Part shown: positions 1-5,742 of the stretch, piece by piece
Layout of the letters: the number at the start of each line of letters is the position of its first letter
Numbering within the stretch: position 1 is the first letter of the stretch
Assembly (NCBI GenBank): GCA_964541635.1
Contig: CAZIQM010000021.1
Coordinates: 1-18,073 of the forward strand
Reading direction: 5' to 3'
DNA length: 18,073 nt
Source of the DNA: DALYDP01 sp964541635
GTDB lineage: Bacteria; Patescibacteriota; Gracilibacteria; Peribacterales; Peribacteraceae
Position numbers and translations under genes: made by a program
Notes under the pieces: model-generated
Database searches by the model: none
The model's input: the letters and a program-made list of their open reading frames with translations, nothing else
Told to the model about the DNA's origin: nothing

Positions 1-1
1 A

Positions 2-1633
2 GAGAAAGAAGTGTCGCGCAACCCGGCCGCGCCGTTCACGACGTCGACGCTCCAACAGGAGGCCGCGCGCAAGCTCGGTTTCTCGGTGAAGCAGACGATG
101 GTCGTGGCGCAGCAGCTGTACGAAGGCATCTCGCTCGGCAAGGGCGAAGGGCCGGTGGGTCTCATCACCTACATGCGCACGGACTCCGTGAACCTGAGCA
201 CGAAGGCCCTCGCCGACGCGAAAGAGACGATCGAGAAGAAGTTCGGCCGCGAGTACGTCCTCGCCGAGCCGCGCTCCTTCAAGAACAAATCGAAAGGCGC
301 GCAGGAAGCGCACGAGGCGATCCGCCCCACCGAAATCTCGCGCACGCCCGAAAGCCTCGAGAGCGTGCTCGACCACCAGCAGTTGAAGCTCTACACGCTC
401 GTGTGGAACCGCACCGTCGCCACGCAGATGCCCCAGGCGGAGTTCAAACGCGTCGCGGCCGACATCACAGCCAACGACTACACCTTCCGCGCCACGGGCC
501 AAACGGTGACCTTCGACGGCTTCCTCCGCGTGTACCGCGAAGACCGCGACGAAGGCGACGAACACCCGGAGGGCGACGACACCGAGGAGCTGCTTCCTCC
601 CCTTTCGCAGGGCCAGGCGCTCGCGCTCGACGAACTCAGCCCCGAACAGCACTTCACGAAACCGCCGCCGCGCTACACGGAAGCCTCGCTCGTGAAGATG
701 CTCGAAGAGCAGGGCATCGGCCGCCCGTCGACCTACGCGCCGACCATCAGCGTCGTGCAGCAGCGCGGCTACATCCGCAAGGACGGCAAGCAGCTGATCC
801 CCGAGGACATCGCGTTCACGGTGACGGACCTGCTCAAGGAACACTTCCCGAACATCGTCGACCTCGCGTTCACCGCCACGATGGAGCAGTCGCTCGACGA
901 CATCGCGGAAGGCGACGTGAAGACGAAGGAATTCCTCCACGGCTTCTTCGACCCGTTCAAGAAGCACGTCGATGAGAAAACGAAGGAGATCAAGAAGAGC
1001 GACGTGCTCAAGGAGCGCGTGCTCGGCACCGATCCCGCGACCAAGCTCGAGGTGATCGTGCGCACCGGCCGCTTCGGCCCGTACGTGCAGCTCGGGCGCA
1101 TCGATCCGAACGCGCCCAAGGCCAAGAAGGCCAAGAAAGGCGAAAAGAAGGATAAGAAAGACGGTCCGAAAACCGCCTCGCTCCCGAAGAATATCCTCAT
1201 CGACGACGTCACGATGGAGCAGGCCATGGGCCTCCTCGCGTTCCCCCGCCTCCTCGGCGCCGAGAACGGCGAGCCGGTGACCGTGTTCCTCGGACGTTTC
1301 GGTCCCTACGTGAAGTGGGGCGACAAGACGGCGAGCCTCGGCGACATCGATCCCGGTTCCATCGACCTCGCCGCCGCGGTGGCCCACGTGAAGGATTCCG
1401 CCGCGCGCAAAGCGAAGGCCGCGGAGCCGCTGCGCACGCTCGGCAAGAACCCTTCGGGCAAGGACGTGCTCGTGAAGACCGGCCGCTACGGCCCGTACGT
1501 CACCGACGGCGAAACGAACTGCAGCGTGCCCAAGCGCTTCGCGCCCGAAACGATCACGCTCGACGAAGCGGTGGAGCTCCTGGAGAAGAAGAAGACGAGC
1601 CCGAAGCGCGCGTGGGGACGGAAGAAGAAATGA
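2..1633 (+). CDS. topA: DNA topoisomerase I (type IA), C-terminal part, 5'-truncated by window
   Basis: This enzyme relaxes negatively supercoiled DNA by transient single-strand breakage through a tyrosyl-DNA link. The open frame runs in from the window edge (codon phase from base 2), so the N-terminal TOPRIM domain is missing from view. The type IA signature PFTTSTLQQEA lies near base 35, and the catalytic tyrosine sits in GLITYMRTDS (Tyr codon 170-172). EASLVKMLEEQGIGRPSTYA follows near base 680. The C-terminus has three topoisomerase C-terminal repeats with GRFGPYV or GRYGPYV cores (about 1018-1095, 1172-1340, 1430-1535). They are separated by a Lys-rich linker and end in a Lys/Arg-rich tail. 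No CxxC zinc ribbons are present, so this is the zinc-free form. The TGA stop directly abuts the stop codon of the convergent gene. The family call is very secure; the real start is outside the window. Confidence 0.97.
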   Translation, partial: EKEVSRNPAAPFTTSTLQQEAARKLGFSVKQTMVVAQQLYEGISLGKGEGPVGLITYMRTDSVNLSTKALADAKETIEKKFGREYVLAEPRSFKNKSKGAQEAHEAIRPTEISRTPESLESVLDHQQLKLYTLVWNRTVATQMPQAEFKRVAADITANDYTFRATGQTVTFDGFLRVYREDRDEGDEHPEGDDTEELLPPLSQGQALALDELSPEQHFTKPPPRYTEASLVKMLEEQGIGRPSTYAPTISVVQQRGYIRKDGKQLIPEDIAFTVTDLLKEHFPNIVDLAFTATMEQSLDDIAEGDVKTKEFLHGFFDPFKKHVDEKTKEIKKSDVLKERVLGTDPATKLEVIVRTGRFGPYVQLGRIDPNAPKAKKAKKGEKKDKKDGPKTASLPKNILIDDVTMEQAMGLLAFPRLLGAENGEPVTVFLGRFGPYVKWGDKTASLGDIDPGSIDLAAAVAHVKDSAARKAKAAEPLRTLGKNPSGKDVLVKTGRYGPYVTDGETNCSVPKRFAPETITLDEAVELLEKKKTSPKRAWGRKKK

Positions 1634-3145
1634 TCATTCGATCGTTTCTCGCGGGACGATGAGCGTGTTTTTGTCGAGGCTTTCGGTCACGCTCCCCTCA
1701 TAGATGTCACCGTACCGCCGGAGATCGCAGAAGAGTTTGTTCAACCGGATGCTGCATACGGAATGATCGCGATGGTCGTCGAAATGGATGGTGTCCGAAT
1801 TGCTCAGCTTCATTCCTTCGAGGAGCGCCTGTTTTCGTTTGTCCCTGACGTACATTTTCCCAAGTGGGACCTCGTCGATGAGCGATTGCATGATCGACGA
1901 TGCCCCGGCGAGCAGGAAAGAAAGCGTGTGGCGGGTCTCTTCGTATTCGCGGACCGGTGTATGCAAGACCGCGAAATCCGATTCGAACGGCGAAGCGGCC
2001 TTTTCCGTTTGGCTGATGTACCGATAGCTTTTCAGGCCCATGGTGAACGGCGTACCGAAGAACCCACGGCGGCCCAGGGCCTGCAGCATGAAGCTGAAAT
2101 TACGGGAGCTGGCGGGAGGCATTCCACTGCCGCACAGGGTTCTTTCGAGCGTGTCCAAAAATATTTGCGTCGAGATTTCCAATGCTTCTCTTCGGAGTAT
2201 CACATCCCAGTCTTCCGGCGAATAATTTCTCGAAAAGGTGTCGCTGCGTTCGCGCATCAATTCGGGAATCGGGAACGAGTCGAATAATTTGTGGCAGACC
2301 CTATTTTCGCTCCTGAGATACCCGAAGTTCGAATGGAAGGCGAGCCCACCGAACGTTCTCGCCTGGGCCAGGTTGAATTCATTATTGTCCGTAGCCTCTT
2401 TGCCCTTTTGATATGCGACGTCGAGCGCCTTCACGCCGTGTTTTTTAAAATCCTCGTTCGAGAGCCGCATCATTTCCTGTGCGCGAGCGAAGCCTTCTTG
2501 CACGATTTTCTGCTCGCGTTTTGCCATGAAATTCGTCAGCACAAGCGCTTTGGGCGCGAGGAGAGTTTTTTGCGCGATCCTTGCCGACGCGTGTGATAAC
2601 TGCCCCGGAAAATCGAGGCTCACTACGTCGTATCGGGTAGGATCCTGCTCCAAGAAGTCTTCCATTCGTCCTTCTACACCCTTGATGCCATAGCGATCGG
2701 AGTTTTGCCGAAACATGGCTTTCGCTTCGTCATCCCCACCTTCCACACCCGTGATGTTTTCGGGCTTGAAACCGAGTCGCAGGTAGAGGGGGATCTCCAG
2801 GCACATTTTCCCCGGCAAACACAACACTTTCATCGCCGCGCGCTCCAGGGGTTTCGTTTCAGCGTCGATGAATTCTTCCCACTTCCTTCGCCACCGCTCT
2901 TTCCGTTCGTTGTCGTAGTTGAAATGTTCGGGGCCCTCGGGCGGTTCTGTCGCCGGCATTTCCGCAGGAGACGATGCTGATTCCAGCGCGCGGTTACCGC
3001 GGATTTTTATCCATGCCGACACGGCGCGGATTTGCGGAAGGGAAATATCTTCCCCGAGGAGTTCCCGCAGCTCCACGCGTCTCGTTGTGATCTGTTCGTC
3101 GGTTTCGTTCGCGGCGATGCCTTCGTTGATGTGGTCAACGATCAA
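1634..3145 (-). CDS. Uncharacterised protein with methyltransferase-like Rossmann segment
   Basis: I do not recognise a named family for this 503-aa protein. Residues 106-118 (KVLCLPGKMCLEI) and the following GFKPENITGVEGGD look like the first two beta-alpha units of a class I SAM-dependent methyltransferase. Here LPG replaces the usual DxGxG loop, and E135 is placed as the ribose-binding acid. YDVVSLDFPG (172-181) resembles the strand-4 motif. Residues 80-105 are very basic and Trp-rich. The remaining 300 residues match nothing I know. The start chosen is TTG at 3145, because GGGAG lies 6 nt upstream (3152-3156) and a promoter lies further up (3188-3215). The frame stays open to 3190 but offers no ATG, GTG or TTG there. 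The gene is clearly richer in A+T than its neighbours, which hints at transfer. Methyltransferase activity is inference only. Confidence 0.8.
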   Translation of the reverse strand: MIVDHINEGIAANETDEQITTRRVELRELLGEDISLPQIRAVSAWIKIRGNRALESASSPAEMPATEPPEGPEHFNYDNERKERWRRKWEEFIDAETKPLERAAMKVLCLPGKMCLEIPLYLRLGFKPENITGVEGGDDEAKAMFRQNSDRYGIKGVEGRMEDFLEQDPTRYDVVSLDFPGQLSHASARIAQKTLLAPKALVLTNFMAKREQKIVQEGFARAQEMMRLSNEDFKKHGVKALDVAYQKGKEATDNNEFNLAQARTFGGLAFHSNFGYLRSENRVCHKLFDSFPIPELMRERSDTFSRNYSPEDWDVILRREALEISTQIFLDTLERTLCGSGMPPASSRNFSFMLQALGRRGFFGTPFTMGLKSYRYISQTEKAASPFESDFAVLHTPVREYEETRHTLSFLLAGASSIMQSLIDEVPLGKMYVRDKRKQALLEGMKLSNSDTIHFDDHRDHSVCSIRLNKLFCDLRRYGDIYEGSVTESLDKNTLIVPRETIE

Positions 3146-3151
3146 TTGCTT

Positions 3152-3156
3152 CTCCC
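3152..3156 (-). promoter_or_regulatory. Ribosome binding site GGGAG deciding a TTG start
   Basis: On the minus strand GGGAG is followed by a 6-nt spacer (AAGCAA) and then TTG at 3145. This is one of the few recognisable Shine-Dalgarno sequences in the window. It supports the TTG start even though the reading frame is open further upstream. Confidence 0.55.
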
Positions 3157-3187
3157 ACTGCTCGAGCTCTCGTTTCGCTATGAATAC

Positions 3188-3215
3188 AATTTAAACTAAT
3201 TATGAATTTAGTCAA
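3188..3215 (-). promoter_or_regulatory. Sigma70-like promoter of the methyltransferase-like gene
   Basis: On the minus strand, TTGACT (3215-3210) is separated by 16 nt from TAAATT (3193-3188), inside a markedly A+T-rich 60-bp stretch. The predicted transcript starts near 3181, about 36 nt before the TTG start at 3145. The -35 box matches the consensus at five of six positions, the -10 box at four of six. Confidence 0.5.
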
Positions 3216-3241
3216 TTTCATGTAATTGGCTCAGGGAAAAC

Positions 3242-3270
3242 AAAAAACCCGGGACGTTCCCGGGTTTTTT
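3242..3270 (-). terminator. Rho-independent terminator, symmetric (bidirectional)
   Basis: There is a perfect 13-bp inverted repeat: AAAAAACCCGGGA (3242-3254), loop CGT, then TCCCGGGTTTTTT (3258-3270). It lies 21 nt past the stop of the SLH gene on the minus strand, and the U-tract is followed by GTTTT in that direction. It insulates the SLH gene from the methyltransferase-like gene. Because it has A and T runs on both sides it could work in either direction. Confidence 0.93.
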
Positions 3271-3290
3271 ATGAGTCAGTGTGAACCGGC

Positions 3291-4337
3291 TTACTGCGCC
3301 GGGGCCGGAGTCGGGTTGGCCTTCATGGCGCGGGCCTCGTCGGCGAGGCTCTTCGCGATGCCCTGCATCTGCTCCGCGACCTGCTTCAGGCCGGGGCTGA
3401 ATTCGATGGCCTTCGCGGCGCTGTTCCAGGCGGCGCCCGACTTCGCGATCGTGCCGTCGAGGTCGCCGCTCAGGCCCGACTTGTACGCCTGCACGAGCGA
3501 CTGGAAGCCTTCCGAGATCTTCACCGCGCCCTTCACGATCGCTTCGTCCGGGGCGCTGATGAGCGCGCCGCGGGCGGCCACCGTCGAGCGCGTGGCGGCG
3601 AGTTCGGCGTTCGCGATGTCCTTGCTCTCGAAGAGCTTGAGGACGTTCAGGATCTCCGTTTCGGCCTCCGTGAGGAGGGCCTGCGTGCGGCGGCCCTGCT
3701 TGAACATTTCGAGGCGGTAGAGGAGCAGCGCGACCTGCGAGCGCGTGAGCTCCTGGCCCGGGTTCAGGGCGCCGTCTTCCGTCACCATCGTCATCGACGA
3801 CGCGACGGCGAAGCGCATGTGCGGGTAGAACCATTCGTCGGGGTTCGTGACGTCCGTCGCGAGGCCGCTGCGGATCTCGCCGAGCGTCGTGCTCGGGTCG
3901 ACCTTGTTCGCGATGAGCAACATCTTGATGAACTCCGCCTTCTTCACGTTGGACGTCGGCAGGAAGTTCGGCTTGGCCGGCGGGCCGTCGATGATCTTGA
4001 GCATCTGGCGGCCGGCTTCCACGTACGGGAGGAACCACGAGCCGGCGGGAACGTCGGCGTAGACCGACTCCGACGCGGTGGCGAGCACCTCGGGAGCGAC
4101 GTACGGCGCGACGATGATCTTGATCGCTTCCGCGCGGTTCACTTTGGCATCCGGCTTGAAGGTGCCGTCGGCGTAGCCGCCGATGATGCCTTTGCTCTTC
4201 AAGTATTCGATTGCCTGCGCGGCCGGGTGGCTGGCGGGAACGTCCTTGAAGGGCGCGGTCTGGGCGAACGCCGCTGTGGGCGTCGCGACGACGGCGGCCG
4301 CGGTCAGGAACGAAAGGAGACGCGTGGAGTTGACCAT
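3291..4337 (-). CDS. Exported SLH-domain protein with helical C-terminus
   Basis: This 348-aa protein begins with a Sec signal peptide (hydrophobic core about 7-20, likely cleavage AFA|QT after residue 25). Three S-layer homology domains follow: about 28-80 (FKDVPASHPAAQAIEYLK, then GGYADGTFKP and NRAEAIKII), about 92-146 (YADVPAGSWFLPYV), and about 160-212 (TNPDEWFYPHMRFA, LTRSQVALLLYRL). SLH triplets usually bind secondary cell-wall polymers and hold proteins on the surface. Residues 215-340 appear alpha-helical and rich in Ala/Lys/Glu, ending in a short Pro/Ala tail (PTPAPAQ). I recognise no catalytic domain, so a structural or anchoring role is likely. The ATG at 4337 directly precedes the signal peptide and has no Shine-Dalgarno sequence. 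Its own terminator follows. It is transcribed divergently from the HTH/surface-protein operon across the repeat-bearing intergenic region. Confidence 0.93.
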   Translation of the reverse strand: MVNSTRLLSFLTAAAVVATPTAAFAQTAPFKDVPASHPAAQAIEYLKSKGIIGGYADGTFKPDAKVNRAEAIKIIVAPYVAPEVLATASESVYADVPAGSWFLPYVEAGRQMLKIIDGPPAKPNFLPTSNVKKAEFIKMLLIANKVDPSTTLGEIRSGLATDVTNPDEWFYPHMRFAVASSMTMVTEDGALNPGQELTRSQVALLLYRLEMFKQGRRTQALLTEAETEILNVLKLFESKDIANAELAATRSTVAARGALISAPDEAIVKGAVKISEGFQSLVQAYKSGLSGDLDGTIAKSGAAWNSAAKAIEFSPGLKQVAEQMQGIAKSLADEARAMKANPTPAPAQ

Positions 4338-4358
4338 AGAATGGGGAGAATTGCCGCA

Positions 4359-4388
4359 AGCCTACCAGCGTTTCCCGCTTGTTCACAA
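4359..4388 (-). promoter_or_regulatory. Putative promoter of the SLH gene
   Basis: On the minus strand, TTGTGA (4388-4383) and TAGGCT (4364-4359) are 18 nt apart, 21 nt upstream of the ATG. The -35 box lies inside the dyad at 4376-4391, and the first copy of the 19-nt repeat begins 5 nt beyond it. The same -10 hexamer, TAGGCT, occurs upstream of the beta-lactamase-like gene. Confidence 0.4.
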
Positions 4389-4391
4389 GCG
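4376..4391. promoter_or_regulatory. Inverted repeat over the SLH promoter -35 (operator candidate)
   Basis: CGCTTGT (4376-4382), TC spacer and ACAAGCG (4385-4391) form a perfect 7+2+7 dyad covering the putative -35 hexamer. A dimeric regulator bound here could block polymerase. Function is inferred from position alone. Confidence 0.35.
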
Positions 4392-4392
4392 A

Positions 4393-5119
4393 GTTCCGAC
4401 ACATCCGCGCACGCGCGGTCGAAAGCGTTACAGCCCTTGCGCTAGCGCTTTTCGAGGGTTGTCGCGCGATGACGTTCGACGGTCGTCTCGGTCACGCGCG
4501 GAACGCTCCGACACATGCGCTACGTTTGGGCTTCGGAAAGCCGAAAAATCGTCTCCGCTTCCCGCACGCAACGGTCCGACACATGCGCGACGACCGCGAG
4601 GGGCGCGCGCATCGGCGGCGAACGGCTTGGCGCCGCGCCATTCGTCCATCGACATCTCCGACGTTCGCGTGCCGCGGGAATGCAGTGCGCCGATCGATTT
4701 CCTTCATGGCCGAGGAACGTTCCGACACATCCGCGCACGGACACTCGACCCACGGGCGCGTTCGCGCGCGTTCGGCGTTTCCCGATCGATTTTTCCGCGT
4801 CTACGGCATGCGATTCGTCCATCGCGCGTCGATGCAGTCGCTTGTCGAGCGGGTTCCGGCTCCAAGCCCCGCGGGGCGCCGAACGTTCAGACACATCCCG
4901 ACGCATCCGGACATGCGTGTCCGTCCCGCATGATCGGCGCAGCGAGAAGCGCCGCGTTCACGCATCGACGCTGCGACGGCCGCCATGCACGAGGATGAGC
5001 GTCGCTTGTTTTCGGCTTTCCTTGGCCATTCGTTCAGATACAGCGGCAGCGCCCGAAGCACGGATCCTGACCGCGCGACGCGCCGCATCCGCAAGCCGAA
5101 GGTCCGATACATCCGCGCA
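4393..5119 (+). repeat. Seven dispersed direct repeats of a 19-nt motif
   Basis: Copies lie at 4393-4411, 4505-4523, 4573-4591, 4719-4737, 4885-4903, 5032-5050 and 5101-5119, all in the same orientation. The best copy reads GTTCCGACACATCCGCGCA (the first and fourth are identical); the fifth and sixth are the most diverged. The consensus core is TCCGACACAT followed by C or G and CGCG, and several copies are preceded by AACG. Start-to-start spacings are 112, 68, 146, 166, 147 and 69 nt, too irregular for CRISPR. I found no copy elsewhere in the window. The outer copies abut the -35 regions of the two divergent promoters, so protein-binding sites (iterons or operators) are the simplest reading. 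Confidence 0.8.
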
Positions 5120-5125
5120 GGACGC
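4412..5125. other. Long non-coding divergent intergenic region
   Basis: No credible gene lies between the SLH start (4337) and the HTH start (5206). Open frames here give Arg/His/Ser-rich translations with no family resemblance. Besides the 19-nt repeats it holds other short echoes: ATTCGTCCATCG at 4640-4651 and 4813-4824, and CGATCGATTT near 4691 and 4783. It also holds hairpins, including CGGACA-TGCG-TGTCCG at 4908-4923 and CCGCGC-AC-GCGCGG at 4405-4418. No tRNA-like or known RNA structure was recognised. Confidence 0.6.
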
Positions 5126-5154
5126 TGGACGCATATGCGAATTCGTGATACAAT
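5126..5154 (+). promoter_or_regulatory. Promoter of the HTH/surface-protein operon
   Basis: TACAAT (5149-5154) is a good -10 box. A weak -35, TGGACG (5126-5131), lies 17 nt upstream and 6 nt after the last 19-nt repeat (5101-5119), a spacing that suits an activator. The spacer contains the perfect palindrome CGCATATGCG (5130-5139). A second one, CGCGTACGCG (5168-5177), lies in the leader. The octamer CGCTGGAC occurs at 5123-5130 and again at 5178-5185. The leader before the ATG at 5206 is about 45 nt and shows no Shine-Dalgarno sequence. Confidence 0.5.
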
Positions 5155-5205
5155 ACTGAGAGTCCTTCGCGTACGCGCGCTGGACCAACACACAAAAAAA
5201 TTACG

Positions 5206-5739
5206 ATGCATTCTTGGACCATCCGCCTCCGGGATGTCCGTCGCCTGCTCAAGCGGGCGAAGGAGTTGGAGTTGAGCGACGGCGCGGTCCAGCGTTTGAA
5301 GTGGTTCGCGTTCGCGCTCGAACACGACGGCAACGTCAGCCTCGCGTGCCGCCACTTCGGCATCGCGCGTTCGACGTTCCTGCGTTGGGCCGAGCGGTTC
5401 GACGCGTCGGACCTCGCCAGCGTCGAGGAAGAATCGCGCCGCCCGAAGCGCGTGCGCGCGCCCGAGATCGCGCCGCACGTGGTTGCGTTGATCCGCCGGC
5501 TCCGCGAAGCGCAGCCGCTCCTGGGCAAAGACGCGATCGCCGCGCAGCTGAAGGCGCAGTACGGCATCGCGATTTCCGCGTCGAGCGTCGGCCGCACGAT
5601 CGCGCGCCACGGATTCTTCTTCGCTTCCACCCCGGCCCACGAACAGAAACGCGCGTCCGCACCGGCGACGCCGTCGTTCGATGCGTCCGGCGACGAACCG
5701 CTCCCTCCCCTGCTTCCCACCGAACCGATCGCTTCCTAA
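5206..5739 (+). CDS. Orphan transposase-type helix-turn-helix protein (no catalytic domain)
   Basis: This 177-aa protein has two DNA-binding units arranged as in the N-terminus of IS481/IS3-type transposases. The first HTH is about residues 43-61 (NVSLACRHFGIARSTFLRW). A basic linker follows (SRRPKRVRAPE). The second HTH is about 107-134 (GKDAIAAQLKAQYGI, SASSVGRTIARHG). In those transposases (usually 300 aa or more) a DDE integrase core comes next. Here the protein instead ends in a 40-residue Pro/Ala/Glu-rich tail with no DDE motif, and a surface-protein gene starts 3 nt after its TAA. I saw no IS terminal repeats. It is therefore either a transposase remnant or, more likely given the intact frame, promoter and operon position, a domesticated DNA-binding regulator. 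Its natural targets could be the 19-nt repeats just upstream; that link is inference. Confidence 0.85.
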   Translation: MHSWTIRLRDVRRLLKRAKELELSDGAVQRLKWFAFALEHDGNVSLACRHFGIARSTFLRWAERFDASDLASVEEESRRPKRVRAPEIAPHVVALIRRLREAQPLLGKDAIAAQLKAQYGIAISASSVGRTIARHGFFFASTPAHEQKRASAPATPSFDASGDEPLPPLLPTEPIAS

Positions 5740-5742
5740 CCC

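Noticed and set aside
3146..3221. Upstream ATG (3221) as the start of the methyltransferase-like gene
   Set aside because: It is out of frame and ends at a TGA after 28 codons. It also lies upstream of the best promoter, and GGGAG supports TTG at 3145.
4867..4877. GC-rich palindrome (CCCCGCGGGGC) as a terminator
   Set aside because: There is almost no loop, no T-run follows, and no gene ends nearby.
4379..4933. 184-codon plus-strand open frame within the repeat-bearing intergenic region
   Set aside because: Arg/His-rich translation with repeated RHIR/RHMR words that simply translate the 19-nt DNA repeat. No start context and no family resemblance.
4393..5119. CRISPR array
   Set aside because: Repeats are short and degenerate, spacers vary from about 49 to 147 nt and share sub-motifs, and no cas gene is present in the window.
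5206..5739. Complete insertion sequence around the HTH gene
   Set aside because: No DDE domain, no terminal inverted repeats and no target-site duplication were seen. The next gene follows after 3 nt.
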